From contig SLIL01000115.1 of the NCBI GenBank assembly GCA_007135645.1, forward strand, positions 1 through 33,016: a stretch of 33,016 nucleotides of DNA. The letters run 5' to 3'. This stretch comes from Bacteroidales bacterium. GTDB lineage: Bacteria; Bacteroidota; Bacteroidia; Bacteroidales; UBA7960. The notes below the pieces were generated by a model. It saw nothing but the letters and a program-made list of their open reading frames with translations. It made no database searches and was not told where the DNA came from. The position numbers and the translations under genes were made by a program. This document shows, one piece after another, positions 14,335 through 23,356 of the stretch. Numbering within the stretch: the stretch's first letter is position 1; each line of letters starts with the position of its first letter.

Positions 14335-14391
14335 TTTAAGGTTCCGTTAAGCTTTGTTTAAAAATTAACCTTGCCTGAAATTCAGACCGGT

Positions 14392-14829
14392 TTAAAATGG
14401 AGGATTTCCTTTTATCCTGATACCCATACTGCGGGCAGTACCAGCAACCATTCTCATGGCAGATTCAACCGTAAAGCAATTCAAATCGGGCATTTTATCT
14501 TCAGCAATACCACGTACCTGCTCCCATGTAATGGTAGCAACTTTGGTACGATTGGGTTCGGCTGAACCGGATTTGATCTTGGCTGCATCCCTTAACTGAA
14601 CTGCAACAGGGGGCGTCTTAATGATAAATACAAAGGACTTGTCCTTGTACACGGTAATAATTACAGGAATCACTTTCCCTGCCTTATCTTGTGTACGGGC
14701 ATTAAACTGCTTGCAAAACTCCATAATATTTACCCCCTTGGCACCCAATGCAGGGCCCACTGGCGGTGATGGATTGGCAGCTCCTCCTTTGATTTGCAGT
14801 TTTATAAGCGCACTAACTTCTTTTGCCAT
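14392..14829 (-). CDS. rplK: 50S ribosomal protein L11
   Basis: [39 protein letters not shown]...SMGIRIKG. Confidence 0.98.
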   Translation of the reverse strand: MAKEVSALIKLQIKGGAANPSPPVGPALGAKGVNIMEFCKQFNARTQDKAGKVIPVIITVYKDKSFVFIIKTPPVAVQLRDAAKIKSGSAEPNRTKVATITWEQVRGIAEDKMPDLNCFTVESAMRMVAGTARSMGIRIKGNPPF

Positions 14830-14890
14830 TTTATAATAATTTATTAAGGTAAGGGAATCTTTCTATCACCAGCGAAGAACCAAAACCTGA

Positions 14891-15436
14891 CTATTCTTTC
14901 TCAACCTGCATGAAGCTCAGCTCAAGAGGCGTTTTTCTACCGAAGATCTTCACCATAACCTTGAGCTTTTTCTTCTCCTGGTTGATCTCTTCAATAACCC
15001 CTGTAAAACTGCTGAATGGTCCATCAGTAACCTTTACATTTTCACCCACAATAAACGGTATATTGAGTTCCTCTTCTTTCTGAGATAACTCGTCTACCTT
15101 ACCAAGGATCCTTTGTACTTCGTGCTCGCGCAGGGGAACTGCTTCTCCTGCTGAACCCAGAAATCCAAGAACCCCGGGAATAGATTTAATAATGTGGGGG
15201 ATTTCGCCGGTTAGAGTGGCTTCAATAAGTACATATCCAGGGAAGTAATTGCGTTCAGCACTTACTTTTTTCCCTTTACGCACCTGGTAAACTTTTTCCA
15301 TAGGAATCAGTACCTGCGAGATGTACTCCTGCAGCCCAAGTCGGTTGATTTCGCTTTCGATGAATTGCTTCACCTTTTTTTCGCTACCACTTACCGCCCT
15401 GACTACATACCACTTTTTAACCTGATGTTCGCTCAT
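14891..15436 (-). CDS. nusG: Transcription termination/antitermination protein NusG
   Basis: KKWYVVRAVSGSEKKVKQFIE..., FPGYVLIEATL, VPGVLGFLGS-like, VGENVKVTDGPFSSFTGVIEEINQEKKKLKVMVKIFGRKTPLELSF (KOW). Confidence 0.97.
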   Translation of the reverse strand: MSEHQVKKWYVVRAVSGSEKKVKQFIESEINRLGLQEYISQVLIPMEKVYQVRKGKKVSAERNYFPGYVLIEATLTGEIPHIIKSIPGVLGFLGSAGEAVPLREHEVQRILGKVDELSQKEEELNIPFIVGENVKVTDGPFSSFTGVIEEINQEKKKLKVMVKIFGRKTPLELSFMQVEKE

Positions 15437-15537
15437 ACTGAATGAAAAGAAAGATTTTCGATTTCCTTTGCTAATGATTTAAGAAGGATGAATATTAGAA
15501 TATTCGGCTAGCAAAAGGCATTCCTTCGAAACAACTA

Positions 15538-15732
15538 TTAAAGGAAGAGCCTGTAAAATTGCTGTAATACAGAACTGAATGTCATATCCATCAGATAAAC
15601 CACGGCTGCGATTATAAGGGAAGCAATGGAAACAACAACTGCGCTGCTTTGCAGATCAGTCCATGTTGGCCAGGAAACTTTATTGATTAATTCGTCGTAT
15701 GTTTCCTTGAAATAATTAACCAGTTTTTTCAT
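15538..15732 (-). CDS. secE: Preprotein translocase subunit SecE
   Basis: 64 aa: NYFKETYDELINKVSWPTWTDLQSSAVVVSIASLIIAAVVYLMD, upstream of nusG. Confidence 0.95.
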   Translation of the reverse strand: MKKLVNYFKETYDELINKVSWPTWTDLQSSAVVVSIASLIIAAVVYLMDMTFSSVLQQFYRLFL

Positions 15733-15822
15733 CTGTCTTTAATCGTTTTTTTTTGTTTCGTCAGATGATCCAATCCTGCTCACACCAGGATTTTAAAAGG
15801 ATACCTAATACTCTAATATTTG

Positions 15823-15895
15823 CACGGGTGGAAGGAGTCGAACCCTCAACCAACGGTTTTGGAGACCGCTACTCTACCAATTGAGCTACACCCGT
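15823..15895 (-). tRNA. tRNA-Trp (anticodon CCA)
   Basis: Minus strand ACGGGTGTAGCTCAATTGGTAGAGTAGCGGTCTCCAAAACCGTTGGTTGAGGGTTCGACTCCTTCCACCCGT; cloverleaf with CCA anticodon. Confidence 0.95.
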
Positions 15896-15926
15896 ATAAA
15901 AAGGGAAGGCACTGATCGTCCCTCCC
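15896..15926 (-). terminator. Terminator-like hairpin after tuf, abutting tRNA-Trp
   Basis: Minus strand GGGAGGG-ACGATCAGTG-CCTTCCC-TTTTTAT; 7-bp stem with one G.U pair, then a T-tract ending exactly at the tRNA 5' end. Confidence 0.65.
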
Positions 15927-15943
15927 TATTCATATAATTGTTG

Positions 15944-17131
15944 TTATTCAATAATCTCAGTTACCTGACCGGCACCAACTGTTCTACCACCTTCACGGAT
16001 TGCGAAGCGAAGACCTTTGTCCATTGCTACGTCAGCAATCAGTTCAACAGTAATGGTAAGGTTGTCACCAGGCATAACCATCTCACGTCCTTCGGGCAGA
16101 TAGATCTCACCGGTAACGTCAGTTGTGCGGAAGAAGAACTGGGGACGATATTTGTTTCCGAATGGAGTGTGACGACCACCTTCTTCTTTTTTCAGTACGT
16201 AAACCTCAGCTTTAAACTTGGCGTGTGGCTTAACTGAACCAGGAGCAACGATTACCATACCACGGGCAATCTCTTTTTTGTCAATACCTCTGAGCAGCAG
16301 ACCAGTGTTGTCACCAGCTTCACCACGGTCAAGGATTTTGCGGAACATTTCCACACCTGTTACAACAGACTTGAGTTTCTCAGCACCCATACCAATAATT
16401 TCAACAGGATCACCAGAGTTGATCACACCTGTTTCAATTCTACCGGTAGCAACGGTACCACGACCTGTGATTGAGAACACATCTTCAACAGGCATAAGGA
16501 AAGGCTTATCAACTTCACGGGTTGGCTCAGGGATGAAGCTGTCAACAGCATCCATAAGTTCCATGATCTTGTCAACCCACTTGGGCTCATTGTTGAGTCC
16601 ACCAAGAGCTGAACCCTGAATAACAGGAATATTATCACCGTCGAAATCATAGAAAGAGAGAAGTTCCCTGATTTCCATTTCAACGAGTTCAAGAAGTTCT
16701 TCATCATCAACAAGGTCAACCTTGTTCATAAAAACTACCAGCTGAGGAACACCAACCTGACGTGCAAGAAGGATGTGCTCGCGAGTTTGTGGCATGGGGC
16801 CGTCAGTAGCAGCAACAACGAGGATAGCACCGTCCATCTGGGCAGCACCCGTTACCATATTCTTAACGTAGTCGGCGTGACCGGGGCAGTCAACGTGAGC
16901 ATAGTGACGATTCTCAGTCTGATACTCAACGTGAGCAGTATTAATAGTAATACCTCTTTCTTTCTCTTCAGGAGCATTGTCAATAGAATCAAAACTTCTG
17001 ATCTCAGAAAGTCCTTTTTCTGCCAATACCTGAGTGATTGCAGCGGTGAGGGTGGTTTTACCGTGGTCAACGTGACCAATAGTTCCAACATTCACGTGCG
17101 GTTTGTTTCTTACAAATTTTTCTTTTGCCAT
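15944..17131 (-). CDS. tuf: Elongation factor Tu
   Basis: [67 protein letters not shown]. Confidence 0.99.
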   Translation of the reverse strand: MAKEKFVRNKPHVNVGTIGHVDHGKTTLTAAITQVLAEKGLSEIRSFDSIDNAPEEKERGITINTAHVEYQTENRHYAHVDCPGHADYVKNMVTGAAQMDGAILVVAATDGPMPQTREHILLARQVGVPQLVVFMNKVDLVDDEELLELVEMEIRELLSFYDFDGDNIPVIQGSALGGLNNEPKWVDKIMELMDAVDSFIPEPTREVDKPFLMPVEDVFSITGRGTVATGRIETGVINSGDPVEIIGMGAEKLKSVVTGVEMFRKILDRGEAGDNTGLLLRGIDKKEIARGMVIVAPGSVKPHAKFKAEVYVLKKEEGGRHTPFGNKYRPQFFFRTTDVTGEIYLPEGREMVMPGDNLTITVELIADVAMDKGLRFAIREGGRTVGAGQVTEIIE

Positions 17132-17208
17132 ATCTAACTGGATGTTTAAATTTTAAAAAAGGGATTCTTATTAAATGCTTTATTTTTGAATTAAACGATT
17201 CACCTTTG

Positions 17209-17280
<72 letters not shown>

Positions 17281-17289
17281 ACTGTTTTG

Positions 17290-17362
17290 AGCGGAAGACG
17301 GGACTCGAACCCGCCACCTACAGCTTGGAAGGCTGTCGCTCTACCGGATGAGCTACTTCCGC
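17290..17362 (-). tRNA. tRNA-Gly (anticodon TCC)
   Basis: Minus strand GCGGAAGTAGCTCATCCGGTAGAGCGACAGCCTTCCAAGCTGTAGGTGGCGGGTTCGAGTCCCGTCTTCCGC. Confidence 0.93.
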
Positions 17363-17371
17363 AAAAACAAG

Positions 17372-17454
17372 TGGGGGGGGAAGGATTCGAACCTCCGAAG
17401 GCGAAAGCCAACAGATTTACAGTCTGCCCCATTTGACCGCTCTGGAACCCCCCC
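17372..17454 (-). tRNA. tRNA-Tyr (anticodon GTA)
   Basis: Minus strand GGGGGGGTTCCAGAGCGGTCAAATGGGGCAGACTGTAAATCTGTTGGCTTTCGCCTTCGGAGGTTCGAATCCTTCCCCCCCCA; long variable arm. Confidence 0.94.
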
Positions 17455-17481
17455 AGCTTATAATGAAAATGCTTTTTTACG

Positions 17482-17555
17482 AGCCGATGGAGGGATTCGA
17501 ACCCCCGACCGTCTGATTACAAATCAGATGCTCTGGCCAACTGAGCTACATCGGC
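17482..17555 (-). tRNA. tRNA-Thr (anticodon TGT)
   Basis: Minus strand GCCGATGTAGCTCAGTTGGCCAGAGCATCTGATTTGTAATCAGACGGTCGGGGGTTCGAATCCCTCCATCGGC. Confidence 0.94.
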
Positions 17556-17602
17556 AAATGTTTTATCATTATTTTTTGCTTAATAAACATGCAAAGAACA
17601 TT

Positions 17603-17631
17603 AAAAAAGCAGACCTTTTAAAAAGGTCTGC
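17603..17631 (-). terminator. Rho-independent terminator downstream of hpf
   Basis: Minus strand GCAGACCTTTTTAAAAGGTCTGC followed by TTTTTTAA; 11-bp perfect inverted repeat. Confidence 0.8.
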
Positions 17632-17713
17632 AAATGTACGAAAGATTTAAAAACTACCAAAAATTTATTCGTTTTTTTTCCGTTTTTATTCTTTTCCAAT
17701 ATTGACAAAGCTT

Positions 17714-18013
17714 TTAGAGGCCTTTAACCTTTTCCTTGCGCTTTTTAATTTGTTTTTTTAAAGCATCAACTGCATTATCAACTGCTTCTTCGAATGTCTT
17801 TGCCTGTTTTTTTGCGAATAAATCGTTGCCCGGGATCTGAATGCGTATTTCGGCTATCTTGTTCTCATTGGTTGAAGAAGTGTCAAGCTTTAGGGTTACT
17901 TCGCTTCCAATTACACCGTCAAAAAGGCCGCTTACCTTGGTTACTTTTTCCCTGATAAAGTCTTCTAATTTTGCATCTGCCTTGAAATGCAATGAGCTAA
18001 TTGAAACTTTCAT
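17714..18013 (-). CDS. hpf: Ribosome hibernation-promoting factor, HPF/YfiA (RaiA) family
   Basis: 99 aa: MKVSISSLHFKADAKLEDFIREKVTKVSGLFDGVIGSEVTLKLD...FAKKQAKTFEEAVDNAVDALKKQIKKRKEK. Confidence 0.9.
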   Translation of the reverse strand: MKVSISSLHFKADAKLEDFIREKVTKVSGLFDGVIGSEVTLKLDTSSTNENKIAEIRIQIPGNDLFAKKQAKTFEEAVDNAVDALKKQIKKRKEKVKGL

Positions 18014-18029
18014 ACTTAATCCTCCTGAT

Positions 18030-18911
18030 TTACGCCTTTGGATGGGCTTGTTTATAAACTGATTTTATTTTTTCAACCGTATTATGCGTATAAACTTCAG
18101 TAGCGCTTAGGTTTGCATGCCCCAACAAGTCTTTAATGGCATTGATATCAGCACCATTGCTGAGCATGTGGGTAGCAAAGCTGTGTCTCAATACATGGGG
18201 ACTCCGCTTGCTCACGGTTGTTGCACTGCTAAGATAAAAATTTACCACACGATAAACAAATCTGGGATATATTTTTTTCCCTTTGTCTGTAACAAATACA
18301 AGGTTGGTGGTATTATTATCAAAAATACGTTTCTTTTCTGCCAGATAATCTTTATAGCTTGCCATTAAACTGGCAACCATGGGGATAATTCTTTCTTTGT
18401 TCCCCTTGCCCGTTACCCGTATCTGCCCTTTGTGCAAATCAATATCGGTATGTCTGAGACTGGTAAGTTCTGCCAGCCGCATTCCTGTACAATAAAATGT
18501 TTCCAGGATCAATTTATCTCTTAATCCTTTGAAATCTTTCGGAAATTCAAACTGTTCAAAGAGCGATTGCATACTATCTTCGGGAACATAAACCGGAAGT
18601 CTTGCCGGTATCTTTGGAGCTGTAACCTTATGCATAGGATTTGCATCATGATCATGGTGGATCTCCAGATATCTGAAAAATGATTTTAAGGAAGATATTT
18701 TCCTGTTAACCGATTTTGCGGTGTTCCCTTGTAAAACCAATCCGGAGAGCCAGTGTCTGATTTGTGCTGCGGCAGCATGGTGAGGCAAAGCGTCATATTC
18801 TGATTGAAGAAAACCGGCAAACTGGTTCAGGTCGGTTTTATATGCAGCAATGGTATGAGGGGAATATCGCTTCTCATACTTCAGATATTCAAGAAAACTC
18901 TCTGCTATCAT
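18030..18911 (-). CDS. xerC: Tyrosine recombinase, XerC/XerD-like
   Basis: 293 aa; N-terminal SAM-like domain FLEYLKYEKRYSPHTIAAYKTDLNQF; catalytic motifs TGMRLAELTSLRHTDID, SPHVLRHSFATHMLSNGADINAIKDLLGHANLSATEVYTH. Confidence 0.9.
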   Translation of the reverse strand: MIAESFLEYLKYEKRYSPHTIAAYKTDLNQFAGFLQSEYDALPHHAAAAQIRHWLSGLVLQGNTAKSVNRKISSLKSFFRYLEIHHDHDANPMHKVTAPKIPARLPVYVPEDSMQSLFEQFEFPKDFKGLRDKLILETFYCTGMRLAELTSLRHTDIDLHKGQIRVTGKGNKERIIPMVASLMASYKDYLAEKKRIFDNNTTNLVFVTDKGKKIYPRFVYRVVNFYLSSATTVSKRSPHVLRHSFATHMLSNGADINAIKDLLGHANLSATEVYTHNTVEKIKSVYKQAHPKA

Positions 18912-18919
18912 AAAAAGAA

Positions 18920-18965
18920 GAATCTTTTGCTAAGTTAAAGAATATTTATACTTAACAAAAGATTC
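18920..18965 (-). promoter_or_regulatory. 16-bp inverted repeat between rpsU and xerC (terminator or leader hairpin)
   Basis: GAATCTTTTGCTAAGT (18920-18935) / ACTTAACAAAAGATTC (18950-18965), one mismatch, 14-nt loop; T-rich on the minus strand after the stem (TTCTTTTTAT). Confidence 0.6.
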
Positions 18966-19005
18966 ATCACCGGAAAATCATACGATCAGCAATAAGCCAG
19001 TTGTA

Positions 19006-19200
19006 TTAACCTTCACTCTGATCTCTGAGTTTCTGGATGTATTTTGCTTTTATAACTTGCTCACGCCTGATTATAGAAGGCTTTGTAAACTTTTGCCTTT
19101 CGCGCAGTTCTTTCAGGATGCCAGTTTTTTCGAATTTTCTCTTGAGCTTTTTCAATGCTCTGTCAATGTTTTCACCTTCCTTGATAGGTACGATAATCAT
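19006..19200 (-). CDS. rpsU: 30S ribosomal protein S21
   Basis: 64 aa: MIIVPIKEGENIDRALKKLKRKFEKTGILKELRERQKFTKPSIIRREQVIKAKYIQKLRDQ. Confidence 0.95.
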   Translation of the reverse strand: MIIVPIKEGENIDRALKKLKRKFEKTGILKELRERQKFTKPSIIRREQVIKAKYIQKLRDQSEG

Positions 19201-19256
19201 GTTTACCTCTTTTTAGATTATATTAGTTTATTCAGTTTGTTTACTAAATCGGGCTG

Positions 19257-19288
19257 CAAAATTACAAATAGATTTTCTATTAATCAAA
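19257..19288 (-). promoter_or_regulatory. Bacteroidetes-type promoter upstream of rpsU
   Basis: Minus strand TTTG-N20-TAATTTTG, an exact fit to the Bacteroidetes -33 TTTG / -7 TAnnTTTG pattern, about 57 bp upstream of the rpsU start. Confidence 0.6.
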
Positions 19289-19428
19289 GAAAAACGAAAA
19301 AAAGTTTGCATCTCATTCTTCTCCCAGGCAATAAGCTTAGGGATAAGCTCTTAGATAGGATCTACTTCAGGTTCATGACCGGACTAAAAGAAGTCAACTA
19401 ATTATATTTTATGTAATTTTACTTTCTG

Positions 19429-19677
19429 TTATCTAAACAGCTCTGAAATATCAAACTCATTTTTATAAAGAGAAAGTATTTCATCGGTTGAAAGCAGCTC
19501 AACTTTGTCAATTTTGTTGCTGTGAGGGATATACCAGACCTCTGTAAAAAAGCCAAACAAAGTATAGAGCTTAATATTAAAATACAGGAATTGCCTGGAA
19601 GCAATTTCGTTTCCATGTTCAAAAACCAGGAAGATTTTTTCCTTTAACGGATAGTTTTCGAATTCGTGTGCTTTCAT
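19429..19677 (-). CDS. Small conserved hypothetical protein
   Basis: 82 aa: MKAHEFENYPLKEKIFLVFEHGNEIASRQFLYFNIKLYTLFGFFTEVWYIPHSNKIDKVELLSTDEILSLY; divergent from pssA. Resembles a small Bacteroidetes family by recollection only. Confidence 0.65.
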   Translation of the reverse strand: MKAHEFENYPLKEKIFLVFEHGNEIASRQFLYFNIKLYTLFGFFTEVWYIPHSNKIDKVELLSTDEILSLYKNEFDISELFR

Positions 19678-19752
19678 AGTAATTCTACTGTTTCAAAATT
19701 ATACATTTTATAAACAAAGCAAACCCTGAAAAGATCTCAAATAACAATATTT

Positions 19753-20490
19753 ATGAGCTTTACAAAACATATTCCCAATCTTTTTACCAGTATGAACCTG
19801 TTTACAGGAAGTGTTGCCATAGTATTTGCCTTTAACGGGCAACTGCATATTGCAGGGATCCTGGTGCTGATTGCAGCGATATTTGATTTTCTGGATGGAT
19901 TTGCCGCCCGGTTGTTTAAAGCTTACAGTGCTGTGGGCAAAGAGCTTGATTCCCTTGCCGATCTGGTAAGTTTCGGACTGGTGCCGGGAGTATTGATGTA
20001 TAGTTATATGGAGCAGAGTGTTCCTGCCTGGAGCCCGGAATTACTGGAAATAAATGTACTACCTTTCCTGGCCTTTATCATCACGGTATTTTCCGCAATG
20101 AGGCTGGCCATTTTTAATGTGGACGAAACGCAGGCAGAAAACTTCAAAGGGCTTCCCACCCCGGCCAACGCCATTTTTTTTATTTCATTCCCCATTGTTA
20201 TGTACTATGGCAACCCGGATAGCTATACTTATATAATAGTGCAGAATCTGCTGAATAACTTTTCTTTCCTGGTGCTCATAACTCTGCTTTTCTCTTTTCT
20301 GCTGGTTTCTCCTTTTGCCATGTTTTCTCTAAAGTTTAAAAGCCTGGCCTTTGCACCAAACCAATTGAGATACACATTTATTATCATCGTCCTTTTACTA
20401 CTCATTGTTTTAAGAATAGAAGCTGTACCTCTGATAATTATTATTTACCTGCTGCTATCTTTTGTGGGGGAAAAACTAAACCGGATATAA
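19753..20490 (+). CDS. pssA: CDP-diacylglycerol--serine O-phosphatidyltransferase
   Basis: CDP-alcohol phosphatidyltransferase motif DFLDGFAARLFKAYSAVGKELDSLADLVSFGLVPG (DG..AR......G..LDSLAD); multiple TM segments. Confidence 0.92.
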   Translation: MSFTKHIPNLFTSMNLFTGSVAIVFAFNGQLHIAGILVLIAAIFDFLDGFAARLFKAYSAVGKELDSLADLVSFGLVPGVLMYSYMEQSVPAWSPELLEINVLPFLAFIITVFSAMRLAIFNVDETQAENFKGLPTPANAIFFISFPIVMYYGNPDSYTYIIVQNLLNNFSFLVLITLLFSFLLVSPFAMFSLKFKSLAFAPNQLRYTFIIIVLLLLIVLRIEAVPLIIIIYLLLSFVGEKLNRI

Positions 20491-20520
20491 GCAGCCGGAT
20501 GTTATTAAAAAGAAAAACCT

Positions 20521-20883
20521 ATGGCACAATTTCACGAACTTGGCAAAACCGGTGAAGAAATTGCATCGGAATACCTTCAAAGCAAAGGATATAAGATCCT
20601 GGAGACCAACTGGCGAAAAGGGCAACTGGAGATTGATATTATTGCCCTGAAAGACGATACCCTCATTGTTGCCGAGGTCAAAACCCGAAGCACCAATTAT
20701 TTTGGCGAGCCTGAAGAATTTGTAACACGCTCAAAACAGAAAAACCTCGTGAAAGCAGCCAACAGCTACGTTATTTTCAAGAATTTTGATCTTGAGGTAC
20801 GATTCGATATCATTTCTATCCTGGTGCGAGGCGATCAGTACAAAGTGCATCATATTGAAGATGCCTTTTATCCTACGATGTAA
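20521..20883 (+). CDS. YraN family (UPF0102) protein
   Basis: 120 aa: GKTGEEIASEYLQSKGYKILETNWRKGQLEIDIIALKDDTLIVAEVKTRS...RSKQKNLVKAANSYV; nuclease-like UPF0102 motifs. Confidence 0.9.
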   Translation: MAQFHELGKTGEEIASEYLQSKGYKILETNWRKGQLEIDIIALKDDTLIVAEVKTRSTNYFGEPEEFVTRSKQKNLVKAANSYVIFKNFDLEVRFDIISILVRGDQYKVHHIEDAFYPTM

Positions 20884-21055
20884 TAGGTCCCTATATTGTC
20901 ATTTTCCCCTTTATTCATGGGGTTTTATTTCTCACACAAAAAACAAACTGATTGCTTTTTTGTTAGCCTTTATCAGTGTTGTCGTAAAATAAATACGTTC
21001 AATACTGATCTTAATCAATCATCTTATTTTCTAACGATAAAACACTTTAAAAAAA

Positions 21056-21751
21056 ATGGAAAACAAACAATTAGAAGAACAAGAAGTAGTAAGATTGCCA
21101 CTGATTGGTGATCCGGCACCTGCCTTTGAAGCAAAAACCACCATGGGAAACATTAATTTTCCTGAAGATTACAAAGGGAAATGGGTAATATTATTTAGCC
21201 ACCCCGCTGACTTTACCCCGGTTTGTACCACTGAGTTTATGACATTTGCAGTGATGCAGGAAGAATTTCGCCAGCTGAATACTGAGCTTATCGGCCTGTC
21301 CATCGACAGTATCTATGCACATATTGCATGGCTGCGTACCATCAAGGAAAAGATCGAATTCAAAGGCATGAAGGATGTTGAAGTATTGTTTCCGGTAATT
21401 GAGGATCTGAAAATGGATGTATCGCGCAAATTTGGAATGGTACAACCCAATGCTTCAACCACCCAGGCTGTGCGTGCGGTATTCATCATGGATCCTGAAG
21501 CAAAAGTACGTGCCATACTATATTACCCACTGAGTACAGGTCGCAATATGGATGAGATCAAAAGAATGATCATTGCCATGCAGAAAGCTGACAAAGAACA
21601 GATTGCAACTCCTGCAAACTGGCAGCCCGGTGATGATGTAATTGTACCGCCTCCCGGATCATGCGGTACTGCCAAAGAAAGGGTAGAAAGTAAAGATGAA
21701 AATACCTATTGCCTGGATTGGTTTATGTGTTTTAAAAAAGAGCAGAAATAA
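21056..21751 (+). CDS. Peroxiredoxin (AhpC/TSA, Prx6-like)
   Basis: GKWVILFSHPADFTPVCTTEFMTF peroxidatic Cys motif; C-terminal Prx6-like extension ANWQPGDDVIVPPPGSCGTAKERV...YCLDWFMCFKK. Confidence 0.93.
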   Translation: MENKQLEEQEVVRLPLIGDPAPAFEAKTTMGNINFPEDYKGKWVILFSHPADFTPVCTTEFMTFAVMQEEFRQLNTELIGLSIDSIYAHIAWLRTIKEKIEFKGMKDVEVLFPVIEDLKMDVSRKFGMVQPNASTTQAVRAVFIMDPEAKVRAILYYPLSTGRNMDEIKRMIIAMQKADKEQIATPANWQPGDDVIVPPPGSCGTAKERVESKDENTYCLDWFMCFKKEQK

Positions 21752-21770
21752 AATAATATGCTGAATTTCA

Positions 21771-21808
21771 AACCACTGAAGGTTTATATCTTCAGTGGTT
21801 TTTTTTTA
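21771..21808 (+). terminator. Rho-independent terminator after peroxiredoxin gene
   Basis: AACCACTGAAGGTTTATATCTTCAGTGGTT followed by TTTTTTTT. Confidence 0.88.
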
Positions 21809-21930
21809 CGTTTCAACCCATATAGGACATATAAAATAATTATCCTAATGTTTTTTTGGCGTTCATATATTTTTTTACTAATTTGGTCGTGATGAAATAA
21901 ACTATTAACCCTAACAAAAACAAATGCATT

Positions 21931-22338
21931 ATGAAGAAACTCTTTATTTTCTGTACCCTGGCTTTAGCAGGATTATTTGTAACAAATGCTTCAGCCAATG
22001 CTTATTATCTGGATAATTCGGCAATTGACCTGATGTTTGCCGAAGCAGAGGTCGTTGATCTGCTGGAAATGAGTGCACCATTCGCCGAAACTGGCATGAC
22101 AGGACAAGTCTTTGAGCAAAAAGATCCTGTAGTAGCATTTCTGCTGGCTTGGTTTCTTGGACCATTGGGGATCCACAGGGCTTACCTTGGAACATCTACC
22201 GGTACGATTGTTGGGTATATCCTGACACTTGGCGGTTGTGGGATCATTGCTTTTGTTGACTGGGTAATGCTACTTATCGGAATGGTCAACAACGACATCA
22301 GTCAATATGTAGATAACCCGCGATTCTTTATGTGGTAA
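21931..22338 (+). CDS. TM2 domain-containing protein with signal peptide
   Basis: Signal peptide MKKLFIFCTLALAGLFVTNASA; TM2 motif VAFLLAWFLGPLGIHRAYLGTSTGTIVGYILTLGGCGIIAFVDWVMLLIGM. Confidence 0.88.
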   Translation: MKKLFIFCTLALAGLFVTNASANAYYLDNSAIDLMFAEAEVVDLLEMSAPFAETGMTGQVFEQKDPVVAFLLAWFLGPLGIHRAYLGTSTGTIVGYILTLGGCGIIAFVDWVMLLIGMVNNDISQYVDNPRFFMW

Positions 22339-22357
22339 ATCTTCAAAATACATACGC

Positions 22358-22393
22358 AAAAGCCTCCTGTTAATAAAACGGGAGGCTTTTTTG
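22358..22393. terminator. Rho-independent terminator between convergent genes
   Basis: AAAAGCCTCCTGTTAATAAAACGGGAGGCTTTTTTG: stem AAAAGCCTCC/GGAGGCTTTT. Confidence 0.88.
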
Positions 22394-22432
22394 TTTTTTC
22401 AGAAACGGGAGTTAAGGATAAATGGATTATAA

Positions 22433-23356
22433 TTACAACAATGATCGTAAATGTTTTCTTTGATCATTGGTTAATTGTAGATTGTTCTCAAGTTTCTGAA
22501 TGTAATCTATTCTAATTTTTCCAGCTTCTGAGTTGTGGTTCATTTGAAGTAAGATCTCATAGTAGTGGAATAAAAACACCAGGTTGTCAGGATAATTATC
22601 CACAAGCCACTGGGAATGATGCAGTGCAGCAGGCAAATCGTTTTCCAGCTCCAGGAAAATCTTCATCAGGAAATAGTTGGCTTCTGTTTTAATAAGCTCA
22701 TCATCACCCCGGGTAGCTTTGCTGAGTTGCTCAAGCCCCCGTTCCTTATCTCCCCGCGGATAAACCAACGAATAGATGCGAAAAAACGGATAGCGTTGTT
22801 CGCCATAGGCTGCTATGTAGTTATAAAGCCCTGATGTAAGATTGAAAGGCATAAACTCTATGTCATTTTTCAGGGTATTCCTGATAAACCCTACGGATTT
22901 TGTAAGATGCCTGGTGGCTCTCAGATACTCCTTTTCCATTAAATCAAGTCGGGCCCTGAATGCATATAAATTAATGGCATGAAATTTTTCTTCAGGTGAT
23001 AAGGATTTATTATCCAGGGGCAGGAAACTTTCAGTGAGCAAAAGACTATTATGGTAATTCTCCTTTACCTGCGGATCAAGGCCATTACTTATGATTTTCC
23101 ACCAGTAATAATTGGACCGGGTTAGTGGCGTAAGGTAATTGTCAGGAAATTCTGATTCCAGGATCCTAATAATAGAATCAGCATCCTGAAACCTGAAATG
23201 ATAGAGTGCCTGTATCGCTTCCGTTTTATGCATCATCAGAATATCGGCAAATACCGGCCTGGAAACCCAGGAGATAACCAGGAACAGCAAAATCCGCACG
23301 TACCGGTAATTTGATATGTTACTAAACACGAAGCGACTACAATTCATATACCTCAA
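22433..23356 (-). CDS. TPR-like hypothetical protein
   Basis: 307 aa, N-terminal hydrophobic segment (VRILLFLVISWVSRPVFA), helical repeats (ALYHFRFQDADSIIRILESEFPDNYLTPLTRSNYYWW...). Overlaps the upstream gene by 20 bp. Confidence 0.7.
   Translation of the reverse strand: MRYMNCSRFVFSNISNYRYVRILLFLVISWVSRPVFADILMMHKTEAIQALYHFRFQDADSIIRILESEFPDNYLTPLTRSNYYWWKIISNGLDPQVKENYHNSLLLTESFLPLDNKSLSPEEKFHAINLYAFRARLDLMEKEYLRATRHLTKSVGFIRNTLKNDIEFMPFNLTSGLYNYIAAYGEQRYPFFRIYSLVYPRGDKERGLEQLSKATRGDDELIKTEANYFLMKIFLELENDLPAALHHSQWLVDNYPDNLVFLFHYYEILLQMNHNSEAGKIRIDYIQKLENNLQLTNDQRKHLRSLL

Noticed and set aside
17348-17650. 100-aa plus-strand ORF over the tRNA cluster (GGKDSNLRRRKPTDLQSAPFDRSGTPP...GGIRTPDRLITNQMLWPTELH)
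   Set aside because: It is antisense translation of tRNA-Gly, tRNA-Tyr and tRNA-Thr; this kind of peptide is a known annotation artefact.
18030-18911. Integrase of a mobile element
   Set aside because: Domain layout and housekeeping context (between rpsU and hpf) fit chromosomal XerC/D; no att repeats, cargo or phage genes are visible.
20909-20939. Possible terminator after yraN (CCCCTTTATTCATGGGGTTTTATTT)
   Set aside because: Only a 4-bp stem; too weak to call.
21850-21895. Possible promoter of the TM2 gene (TTTGG ... TACTAATTTG)
   Set aside because: Spacing within the -7 element does not match TAnnTTTG; only a near miss.
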